DNA of 5,617 nt, from assembly GCA_910588925.1 (NCBI GenBank), contig CAJURV010000098.1:1-5617 (forward strand), read 5' to 3'. The notes below the pieces were generated by a model that ran no database searches, was not told the DNA's origin, and saw only the letters and a list, made by a program, of their open reading frames with translations. Below are positions 1-5,430 of the stretch, piece after piece (the first letter of the stretch is position 1; every line of letters begins with the position of its first letter). This DNA is from an uncultured Rikenellaceae bacterium (lineage in GTDB: Bacteria; Bacteroidota; Bacteroidia; Bacteroidales; Rikenellaceae). The position numbers were made by a program, and so were the translations under genes.

Positions 1-421
1 GGCGCACGACCGCGATCGACGATTTTTGAGGTCTAAAAAACTTCGCTTCGCGCACTTTTTCTCGCCTCGGCAATCGAGACTTCGTCTCATTGCGCTCGGC
101 TTACCGAAAAAGTTCGGCGCCCTGCGAGCTGCGGTTGTGTACGTGAGCAAGCATGCCTGCGACTTGCAGTTAATGCGCATATCTTCAGGAAACCTTATAG
201 CATCTTATCGTCTCGCCAACCTAATTTCTCGTTGCAATTTCAGGTCCCGACCCGGCAAACACACTCGCCTGCCAGACATAACTAAGTTAGGATAGCGCAA
301 CCAACTCTCAATTTCCACATAAAACTCACCAACTGCATGAACCTTACCCAAGCCGCATCACTAAACGAGCCGTGCCCACCACAAACCACGCGGCACCACT
401 GAACATCATGCACATCAAGAA
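1..421. other. Gene-free intergenic stretch with small hairpins
   Basis: I see no convincing gene here. The plus-strand reading frame that starts at 26 has arginine-rich, low-quality protein sequence and looks like translated non-coding repeat. Two frames close very early on the plus strand (TGA at 27-29 after RTTAIDDF, TAA at 34-36 after STIFEV), so the first bases could be the 3' end of a gene lying to the left, but this cannot be decided. Two compact hairpins are visible: CAAT-c-GAGA / TCTC-ATTG around a CTTCG loop (71-92), and CCGAA-AAAG-TTCGG (104-117). From about 296 to 421 the plus strand is rich in C and A and poor in G, unlike the flanks. Confidence 0.5.
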
Positions 422-445
422 GGGGTCTGCGACCCCCTCGTTTTT
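422..445 (+). terminator. Intrinsic terminator, plus strand
   Basis: A perfect 6-bp GC-rich stem, GGGGTC (422-427) and GACCCC (431-436) with a TGC loop, is followed by CTCGTTTTT. The T run lies only on the plus strand, so it would stop rightward transcription. No plus-strand gene can be named upstream. It may end a transcript entering from the left of the window or a small RNA. Confidence 0.65.
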
Positions 446-446
446 G

Positions 447-474
447 GGTACTTTTGTCGAGTGACAAAAGTACC
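447..474. repeat. 12-bp perfect palindrome with 4-nt loop
   Basis: GGTACTTTTGTC (447-458) and GACAAAAGTACC (463-474) are exact inverted copies around GAGT. No T run follows immediately, so it is not a standard terminator by itself. Each arm contains TACTTTTG, which fits the Bacteroidetes -7 form TAnnTTTG on both strands, but no -33 TTG sits about 20 bases upstream on either side, so promoter activity is unlikely. It is most probably a dispersed intergenic palindrome or part of a composite end-of-operon structure. Confidence 0.6.
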
Positions 475-500
475 TCCCCGAAGGGTCCGCCGGGAGGCAC
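470..500. repeat. Stem-loop sharing GTACCTCCC with the argD terminator
   Basis: CCTCCC (473-478) can pair with GGGAGG (492-497) around a 13-base loop. The left arm is part of GTACCTCCC (470-478), which recurs exactly at 573-581 in the argD terminator. The right arm GGGAGGCAC (492-500) is one base different from GGGAGGTAC (552-560). The arms also overlap the palindrome at 447-474, so several alternative folds are possible. Confidence 0.45.
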
Positions 501-540
501 ACCCCTCAACCAATCGAAAACGTCATCATAGTCCTATAAA

Positions 541-587
541 CAAAAAAAATCGGGAGGTACGCCCCCAAAAGCGTACCTCCCGATTTT
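541..587 (-). terminator. Operon terminator after argD, probably bidirectional
   Basis: A perfect 12-bp stem, CGGGAGGTACGC (551-562) and GCGTACCTCCCG (571-582), has an 8-base loop. It is followed by a T run in both directions: ATTTTT at 583-588 on the plus strand and, read on the minus strand, ATTTTTTTTG from the A run at 542-549. It lies 19 bases beyond the argD stop codon and is the natural end of the minus-strand arg operon. It also insulates the operon from plus-strand transcription entering from the left. Confidence 0.9.
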
Positions 588-600
588 TACACCAACCGAG

Positions 601-1725
601 CTACAGCAACTCTTTCAACGCTTCGAGCAATCTGTCGCATTCGTTGCGCCCTATGTTAAGGGCTGGCAGGAGCCGAAATACGTTTTTGTCTCCTGAAGAA
701 CCTACGAATATCTTCTTGTCGAAAAGCAGCTTTTTGCGCAGATCGGCAGTGTCGTAAGGCAAGCGTATGCCTATCATGAGACCGCGGCCGCGCACCTCCT
801 CTATGGCGCCTATTCCGGCGAGCTCTTTCTTAAGATATCGGCCCATGGCGTCGGCATTCTCTACGAGACGGTCGCGCTCTATCACGTCGCACACTGCAAT
901 GGCGGCGGCACACGCCAACTGATTGCCCCCGAACGTGGTGCCTAACATCCCGTATATGGCCTCGAATGCGGGAGATACGGCTATGACGCCTACGGGAAAA
1001 CCGTTGCCTATGCCTTTTGCCATGGTGTATATGTCGGCATCGACACCGGCGTGATCCTCGTAAAAATATCGACCGCTACGACCGCAACCGCACTGTACGT
1101 TGTCGGCTATGAATACGGCATTATGCTCGTCGCAAAGCCTGCGAACGAGACGCACGAAATCGACCCCGGCCTCTATTACGCCGCCAACACCCTGTATGCC
1201 CTCCATTATCACCGCACATACATCGCCCTTGGCGAACTCCGCTTCGAGAGCTTCGCTGTCGTTCACCGGTACCATCACGATATTGTCGGTCTTGTTTACG
1301 GGAGCCTGTATCTTGGGATTGTCGGTAGCCATCACAGCCAACGAGGTGCGTCCGTGAAAGGCGCCGTGCATGGCTATGATCTTCTTCTTACCGTTGTGGA
1401 ACGAAGCCAACTTCATGGCATTCTCGTTAGCCTCGGCACCGGAGTTACACATAAACAGCCGGTAGCTATCCTTGCCGGAGAGACGCCCGAGTTTTTCAGC
1501 CAGCTCCTCCTGTATGGATATCCGCACGGAGTTGGAATAGAAACCTATCTTGGAGAGCTGTCCTTCGAGCATCTCCACATAGTGAGGGTGTGTGTGGCCT
1601 ATGGATATCACGGCATGGCCGCCGTACATATCCAGGTACTCTACCCCCTCGGAGTCCCACACTTTCGACCCCAGAGCCTTTACTATCTCTATGTCGTAGG
1701 TGGGATATACGTTGAACATTTTCAT
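601..1725 (-). CDS. argD: N-acylornithine aminotransferase ArgD (class III PLP aminotransferase)
   Basis: The 374-residue protein is a pyridoxal-phosphate aminotransferase of arginine biosynthesis. It exchanges an amino group between glutamate and the N-acyl-glutamate semialdehyde made by ArgC; in Bacteroides relatives the acyl group is succinyl. Visible family marks are YLDMYGGHAVISIGH (30-44), the PLP-phosphate segment CNSGAEANENA (93-103), FHGRT (123-127), the aspartate that binds the pyridine nitrogen (D208) with Q211, the Schiff-base lysine K237 in TMAKGIGNGFP, TTFGGNQLAC (263-272) and RGRGLMIGI. Length is normal for Bacteroidetes ArgD, which also begins MKxFxVYP, supporting the ATG at 1725; a second ATG lies two codons later. 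One oddity is DNVQCGCGRSG at 208-218, where relatives I recall have D-E-[IV]-Q-S-G-Y-G. Last gene of the operon; a 105-base gap separates it from argC. Confidence 0.96.
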   Translation of the reverse strand: MKMFNVYPTYDIEIVKALGSKVWDSEGVEYLDMYGGHAVISIGHTHPHYVEMLEGQLSKIGFYSNSVRISIQEELAEKLGRLSGKDSYRLFMCNSGAEANENAMKLASFHNGKKKIIAMHGAFHGRTSLAVMATDNPKIQAPVNKTDNIVMVPVNDSEALEAEFAKGDVCAVIMEGIQGVGGVIEAGVDFVRLVRRLCDEHNAVFIADNVQCGCGRSGRYFYEDHAGVDADIYTMAKGIGNGFPVGVIAVSPAFEAIYGMLGTTFGGNQLACAAAIAVCDVIERDRLVENADAMGRYLKKELAGIGAIEEVRGRGLMIGIRLPYDTADLRKKLLFDKKIFVGSSGDKNVFRLLPALNIGRNECDRLLEALKELL

Positions 1726-1830
1726 ATTTACAACCGTTATTGCGCGCTTGCGGCGCAGATTCGCTTAAAATTCGGACCTCCCCATACCCGGCATGAAATG
1801 GATCCGGGAGAGAGGAACCGCCCGGGAATG

Positions 1831-2838
1831 TCAGAAAGCCGACGGCTTGAGACCCAGCCCCTCACGCTCAGGCAGTCCGAACATTATGTTCATGTTCTGC
1901 ACGGCCTGTCCCGACGCCCCTTTCAGGAGATTGTCGATAACGGAGGTGACGAGCAACTTGTCGTCGTGTTTTTCCAACGATAGCAGACACTTGTTGGTGT
2001 TGACCACCTGTTTGAGACTGACAGGCCTTTCGCTTACGAATGTAAACGCGGCATCCTCGTAATAATCGCGGTAGAGTGCCAGCGCCTCGTCTATGGAACC
2101 GTCGAAACGGGTATATGCCGAAGCGAGAATCCCCCGGGCGAAGTCGCCGCGGTACGGAATGAAGTTCAAAGCCTTATCGAACGACGGCTGTAACCCCGTA
2201 AGGCTCTCGCCTATCTCGTGCAAATGCTGATGCGTGAATGTCTTATAGCTCGAGAAATTGGCATGTCTCCAGCTGAAATGAGTGGTGGATGTGGTTTTCT
2301 GTCCCGCACCCGTAGAGCCTGTAGCCGCGCTTATGTGAACCTCGTCGGTAAGCGCTCCGGCAGACGCCAAAGGCAACAGAGCCAACTGTATGGCGGTAGC
2401 GAAACATCCGGGATTGGCTATGTCGTGCGCCGTAGCGATCTTGTCGGCGTTCATCTCCGGAAGACCGTAAACGAAACTACGCGAACCCGACGAGCTACCG
2501 GCGGCAAGACGGAAATCCTGACTGAGGTCTATGATACGTACATTATCGTCGATATGATTGTTTTCTAGGAATTTGCGCGAATCGCCGTGTCCCAGGCAGA
2601 GGAACATGACGTCTACATCGGACGACAAAGTATCTGTGAAACGCATGTCGGTGTCGCCGACAAGGTCGGTATGTACATCGCATATTAGGTTGCCGGCGTT
2701 GGAGACGCTATGCACGTATGCCAGCTCCACCGAGGGATGGAACGTAAGCAGACGGCATGCCTCTCCGCCAGTGTAGCCGGCACCGCCTATAATGGCGGCG
2801 CGTATCTTTCTGTCTGTCATGCGGTAATTATTCTTCAT
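1831..2838 (-). CDS. argC: N-acetyl/N-succinyl-gamma-glutamyl-phosphate reductase ArgC
   Basis: This 335-residue enzyme reduces N-acyl-gamma-glutamyl phosphate to the semialdehyde with NADPH, the step before ArgD. The N-terminal dinucleotide-binding loop is GGAGYTGGE (18-26). The catalytic cysteine is C145 in NPGCFATA, followed by a glycine-rich segment ATGSTGAGQ (172-180), the histidine motif HQHLHEI (203-209; usually HRHxxEI), and KGASGQAVQNMNIMFGLPE (306-324) near the C terminus. The ATG at 2838 overlaps the end of argG by 11 bases. A second ATG at 2820 (residue 7), 7 bases after the argG stop and preceded by the A/T-rich AATAATTA, would give MTDRKIRAAIIGGAGYTGG and matches the usual family N terminus better; it may be the true start. 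Either way argC is translationally close-coupled to argG. Confidence 0.95.
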   Translation of the reverse strand: MKNNYRMTDRKIRAAIIGGAGYTGGEACRLLTFHPSVELAYVHSVSNAGNLICDVHTDLVGDTDMRFTDTLSSDVDVMFLCLGHGDSRKFLENNHIDDNVRIIDLSQDFRLAAGSSSGSRSFVYGLPEMNADKIATAHDIANPGCFATAIQLALLPLASAGALTDEVHISAATGSTGAGQKTTSTTHFSWRHANFSSYKTFTHQHLHEIGESLTGLQPSFDKALNFIPYRGDFARGILASAYTRFDGSIDEALALYRDYYEDAAFTFVSERPVSLKQVVNTNKCLLSLEKHDDKLLVTSVIDNLLKGASGQAVQNMNIMFGLPEREGLGLKPSAF

Positions 2839-4018
2839 CGTTTACAAGACGGTGTATTACGGTCTGGTTGCCGAATATCTTGCCGAAGCCGCGCACATCG
2901 TCGCCGCTCCAACCGAGGTTCATCTCGCCGTAGCTTCCGAATTTGTCGCTCATCAGGTCGTGGTCGGAACGTATGCCTATGAGCTGGAAGCGGTAGGGAT
3001 AAAGCTCCATTATCACATCGCCGCTTACGTAACGCTGGCTCTTTTCGAGCATGGCCTCCATATCGCGCATTACGGGGTCGAAATATTGTCCCTCGTGGAG
3101 GTAGTTGCCGTAGAATGCCGAGATCTGATCCTTCCAGAATATCTGCCACTTGGTGAGGGTGTGTTTCTCGAGCATGTGATGCGCTTTTATTATCACCATG
3201 GGTGCGGCGGCCTCGAAACCTACGCGGCCCTTGATACCTATGATAGTGTCGCCTATGTGCATGTCGCGACCTATGGCGTAAGGACCGGCAATCTTCTGCA
3301 CGGCGAGGATGGCCTCCACATGATTGTCGTACTTTTTACCGTTGACGCCGACTATCTCGCCCTTGTCGAATGTGAGGGTAAGCGTTTCATGACCGTCGCG
3401 TTCGAGCTTGGTAGGATAGGCCTCTTCGGGAAGAGTGGTGTCGGAATGCAACGTCTCTTTACCGCCTATAGATGTACCCCAAATGCCTTGGTTTATAGAA
3501 TATTCGGCTTTTTTGAAGTCGAAATCGACACCGTGACGGCGGATATATTCTATCTCCTCCTCACGGCTGAGATGACGATCGCGTATGAGGGCTATCACCT
3601 CTATCTCGGGAGCTATGGTACCGAATATCATATCGAAGCGCACCTGATCGTTACCCGCGCCGGTAGAGCCGTGACAAAGGTAATCGGCCCCTATCTCCTT
3701 GGCATAACGAGCTATGCCCGCCGCCTGCGAGATACGTTCTGCGCTCACGGACAGGGGGTAAGTGCCGTTCTTGAGCATGTTGCCGTAGACCATATAGCGG
3801 ATAGTATCGTGATAGAATGTCTCCGTCAGGTCGAGCTCTTTGAAGCTCTTGACACCGAGTGCCAACGCCCGTTTCTCAATGGCGGCGATCTCCTCTTTGC
3901 TGAAACCGCCGGTGTTGCCTATAACGGCGTGCACCTCGAGATTCATCTCCTCACGGAGCCATATGGCGCAATACGACGTATCGAGGCCGCCACTGAATGC
4001 TAAAACTACTTTTTTCAT
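2828..4018 (-). CDS. argG: Argininosuccinate synthase ArgG, Bacteroidetes type
   Basis: This 396-residue cytosolic enzyme condenses citrulline with aspartate, using ATP, to give argininosuccinate. The N-terminal PP-loop AFSGGLDTS (7-15) binds ATP. GSTGAGNDQVRF (117-128) corresponds to the aspartate/citrulline-binding region, usually GATGKGNDQVRF. YSINQGIWGTSIGGKE (173-188) and the conserved tail from GRVGFEAAAPMVI (264-276) to HTLTKWQIFWKDQ follow in family order. Sequence details such as IGNTGGFS (33-40) and YPLSVSAERI place it in the form found in Bacteroidetes rather than the enterobacterial one. The ATG at 4018 is preceded by a very A/T-rich stretch (4019-4050) with no Shine-Dalgarno motif, normal for the phylum. 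It lies 263 bases from the GNAT stop and overlaps argC if the longer argC start is used. An antisense frame spanning almost the whole gene is a codon-usage shadow. Confidence 0.97.
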   Translation of the reverse strand: MKKVVLAFSGGLDTSYCAIWLREEMNLEVHAVIGNTGGFSKEEIAAIEKRALALGVKSFKELDLTETFYHDTIRYMVYGNMLKNGTYPLSVSAERISQAAGIARYAKEIGADYLCHGSTGAGNDQVRFDMIFGTIAPEIEVIALIRDRHLSREEEIEYIRRHGVDFDFKKAEYSINQGIWGTSIGGKETLHSDTTLPEEAYPTKLERDGHETLTLTFDKGEIVGVNGKKYDNHVEAILAVQKIAGPYAIGRDMHIGDTIIGIKGRVGFEAAAPMVIIKAHHMLEKHTLTKWQIFWKDQISAFYGNYLHEGQYFDPVMRDMEAMLEKSQRYVSGDVIMELYPYRFQLIGIRSDHDLMSDKFGSYGEMNLGWSGDDVRGFGKIFGNQTVIHRLVNDEE

Positions 4019-4100
4019 AGTGTTATATTTATTATTATTTTTATTTCAAAACGTTAGTTTTAATCGGAGTTCTCCATGTTCGATAATCCGAACCGACATT

Positions 4101-4179
4101 TCAAGCAGTCGTTTTATCGACCCCGAAGATTATTACACTCCTTTTTTCGAGACATCCGCGAATCCGCCTCATGCGGATT
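4101..4179 (-). promoter_or_regulatory. Hairpin and short Arg-rich ORF in the argG leader
   Basis: In the gap between the GNAT gene and argG, AATCCGC (4161-4167) and GCGGATT (4173-4179) form a perfect 7-bp hairpin with a 5-base loop. Read on the minus strand, the loop is ATGAG and its ATG (4172-4170) opens a 23-codon ORF that starts MRRIRG and stops at 4101-4103. There are four arginine codons in the first eleven. No T run follows the hairpin, so it is not an intrinsic terminator. The ORF may be chance. It is noted because the operon's main leader also has an arginine-codon ORF and because the GCATGAGG core recurs upstream of the GNAT gene. No good TAnnTTTG promoter is seen for argG, so read-through from the GNAT gene is the simpler view. 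Confidence 0.25.
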
Positions 4180-4281
4180 ACCGACCGACAAGCGATCCGG
4201 GCGAGCTACATTGCGTTCAAAAAGAAGATACACATCTGTCGGATTCGAAATATCACGCCATGCAGGCTCGCTTCAAACCGG

Positions 4282-4881
4282 TTACTCCTCCTCTTTTTTA
4301 TCTATTCCGAGCTCTGCCTCTATATCGAAACGGGGCTTCTGCCTGGACGGATCGAATATCATACCGGTACACAGACAGTTCTTGCGCATTTTGCTCTGGA
4401 GTATGGGATAATTGACACAGCTTTCGCAACCTTTCCAGAAACTTTCGTCATCGGTCAATTCCGAGAACGGCACAGGGACATACCCCAGTTCGGAATTGAT
4501 TTTCATGACAGCCAACCCGGTGGTGAGACCGAACAGCTTGGCGTTCGGATAGCGGTACAGAGACAGTGCGAATGTTTTGGTTTTTATAGCTTTAGCTAAA
4601 CCGAGGCGTCTGAATTCCGGGCTTATTATCAGACCGGAGTTTGCCACGTAATCGCCGTGACCCCATGTCTCTATATAGCTGAATCCGGCCCAGCGACCGT
4701 CTTTATGGAAAGCGATCACAGCTTTGCCGTCGCGCATCTTGCCCGCAACGTATTCGGCGGTGCGTCGCGCTATGCCGGTGCCGCGAGCTTTGGCCGACTC
4801 AGCCATCTCGTCGCAGATTGCCTGAGCGAAAGGTGCATGGCTCGCATCTGCGACCAACACGTCAAAATCGTCGATAGTCAT
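4282..4881 (-). CDS. GNAT-family N-acyltransferase of the arginine operon
   Basis: This is a 199-residue soluble acyl-CoA-dependent transferase. The acyl-CoA-binding motif A is SPEFRRLGLAKAI (87-99), with RRLGLA fitting the R/Q-x-x-G-x-G/A signature. The preceding strand is NSGLIIS (81-87), and MKINSELGYVPVPF (126-139) fits motif B. The C-terminal extension is unusual: cysteines C152, C155, C169 and C171 make a CxxC-x13-CxC pattern that could bind a metal. As first gene of an arginine operon it is a good candidate for the N-acetyl- or N-succinylglutamate synthase step, since no argA or argJ is seen here. That role is inferred from position only; the substrate cannot be read from the sequence. 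The ATG at 4881 has A-rich upstream sequence and no Shine-Dalgarno motif. The gene follows the putative leader-peptide region. Confidence 0.85.
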   Translation of the reverse strand: MTIDDFDVLVADASHAPFAQAICDEMAESAKARGTGIARRTAEYVAGKMRDGKAVIAFHKDGRWAGFSYIETWGHGDYVANSGLIISPEFRRLGLAKAIKTKTFALSLYRYPNAKLFGLTTGLAVMKINSELGYVPVPFSELTDDESFWKGCESCVNYPILQSKMRKNCLCTGMIFDPSRQKPRFDIEAELGIDKKEEE

Positions 4882-4905
4882 CGTGATAGAATTATGTTGT
4901 GATTG

Positions 4906-4927
4906 ATTTAAAACTCCTCATGCGGAG
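4906..4927 (-). promoter_or_regulatory. Weak terminator-like hairpin just before the GNAT gene
   Basis: On the minus strand CTCC (4927-4924) and GGAG (4917-4914) pair around GCATGA and are followed by TTTTAAAT. Outside the stem, AAA and TTT can pair across a bulge. It resembles a small intrinsic terminator ending about 25 bases before the GNAT start. The stem is short, so termination would be weak. An overlapping mini-ORF, ATG AGG AGT TTT and five more codons, begins in the loop. It is the only candidate for the terminator half of a leader-peptide switch. Confidence 0.3.
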
Positions 4928-4997
4928 AATGTTTCGCAAAATTTCGGATTTTCTACGGTATTCTTTTCAGAAAACACACCTTATCCTTAATATCTAT

Positions 4998-5022
4998 GGA
5001 AACGGAAATGGGGAACGCTTCC
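4998..5022 (-). promoter_or_regulatory. Leader hairpin competing with the Arg-codon stem
   Basis: On the minus strand GGAAGCG (5022-5016) pairs with CGTTTCC (5004-4998), seven pairs including one G-U, with an 11-base loop. The same 5022-5020 bases can instead pair upstream (TCGGA 5024-5020 with TCCGA 5065-5061), closing a stem that encloses the four CGA codons. The two folds exclude each other. No T run follows this hairpin. Confidence 0.35.
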
Positions 5023-5039
5023 GACACGTAGTCGAAATA

Positions 5040-5135
5040 CTATCGTCGTCGTCGTTCTACTCGGACAGTAGCAGAGCCGCGGACGCCGGATAGGGCGTAC
5101 GATACTGAAACGGATATGTTGCTTTTGCTCTGCAT
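5040..5135 (-). CDS. Putative arginine leader peptide (31 codons, ends Arg-Arg-Arg-Arg)
   Basis: A minus-strand ORF runs from ATG at 5135-5133 to TAG at 5042-5040. The peptide begins MQSKSNISVSVSYALSG and ends VRVERRRR, with six arginines in total. The last four codons are CGA CGA CGA CGA (5054-5043) directly before the stop. It starts about 14 bases after the start site predicted from the promoter at 5154-5186 and lies 158 bases upstream of the first gene of an arginine operon. Clustered codons for the end-product amino acid in a short promoter-proximal ORF are the hallmark of ribosome-mediated attenuation, as in trp, his and leu leaders. It has no signal peptide or known domain. A hairpin CTACT-GTCCG-AGTAG (5071-5057) sits just before the arginine codons. 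The function is inferred from position and codons; a chance CGA repeat remains possible. Confidence 0.6.
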   Translation of the reverse strand: MQSKSNISVSVSYALSGVRGSATVRVERRRR

Positions 5136-5153
5136 AGCGGTATTTAGATGCGG

Positions 5154-5186
5154 CAAATATATACAAAATTTGTCAAACGCTGCAAT
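5154..5186 (-). promoter_or_regulatory. Bacteroidetes-type promoter of the arg operon
   Basis: Read on the minus strand, TATATTTG (5161-5154) is an exact match to the Bacteroidetes -7 element TAnnTTTG, and ATTG (5186-5183) supplies a TTG-core -33 element with 21 bases between. Transcription would start near 5149-5146, leaving a leader of about 265 bases before the GNAT gene. The palindrome ACAAAATTTGT (5163-5173) lies in the spacer, abutting the -7 element, and could be an operator; it does not match the ArgR box of enterobacteria. Confidence 0.6.
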
Positions 5187-5429
5187 TATGTCGCGAAAAT
5201 AATTTGCTCGCCGATGGGCACTTATGCGACAACTCGTTAATTATTAAAACAATACATTTCTTGCATCGTATTCCGGTTATATGACCCGACCATCTTCGCT
5301 GTTTAAACGTATGCGCTATCTTTTGCATGCTGATTACAATGTTATACGTAATGTGAATATATTCGGAGCCGCGACACCATACTACATCTAAATAAAAACA
5401 GCACATTAAGTTATTATACTTTCGGATAT
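5187..5429. other. AT-rich intergenic region without a gene
   Basis: I see no gene here; the minus-strand frame from 5406 to 5173 gives cysteine- and histidine-rich sequence without family features and runs into the arg promoter. Several short AT palindromes occur: TTAATTATTAA (5237-5247), GTTTAAAC (5301-5308) and GAATATATTC (5355-5364). The region separates the arg promoter from the structured segment to the right and probably holds regulatory sites for both. Confidence 0.4.
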
Positions 5430-5430
5430 T

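Noticed and set aside
26..295. 89-codon plus-strand frame with a TTG start
   Set aside because: Rare start, arginine-rich translation of hairpin-containing repeat-like sequence, and no recognised domain.
449..472. Divergent promoters: TACTTTTG on both strands of the palindrome
   Set aside because: The -7 matches are forced by the inverted repeat, and no -33 TTG lies about 20 bases upstream on either strand.
282..509. 75-codon minus-strand frame left of argD
   Set aside because: It spans the plus-strand terminator and the 12-bp palindrome, has no promoter and no family similarity; likely a by-product of the G-rich complement of a skewed region.
1051..1983. 310-codon plus-strand frame antisense to argD and argC
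   Set aside because: It crosses the argC-argD gap and mirrors two well-identified enzymes; tyrosine- and histidine-rich shadow composition, no recognisable domain.
2852..4003. 383-codon plus-strand frame antisense to nearly all of argG
   Set aside because: The minus-strand ArgG has all family motifs. The antisense frame is open only because codons whose complements are stops are rare here; its protein shows no family features and no promoter or start context.
5355..5364. ArgR box at the palindrome GAATATATTC
   Set aside because: The central spacing is two bases shorter than in the known ARG box and it lies about 170 bases upstream of the arg promoter.
5173..5406. 77-codon minus-strand frame upstream of the arg promoter
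   Set aside because: It overlaps the promoter elements, lies in AT-rich intergenic sequence and shows no domain.
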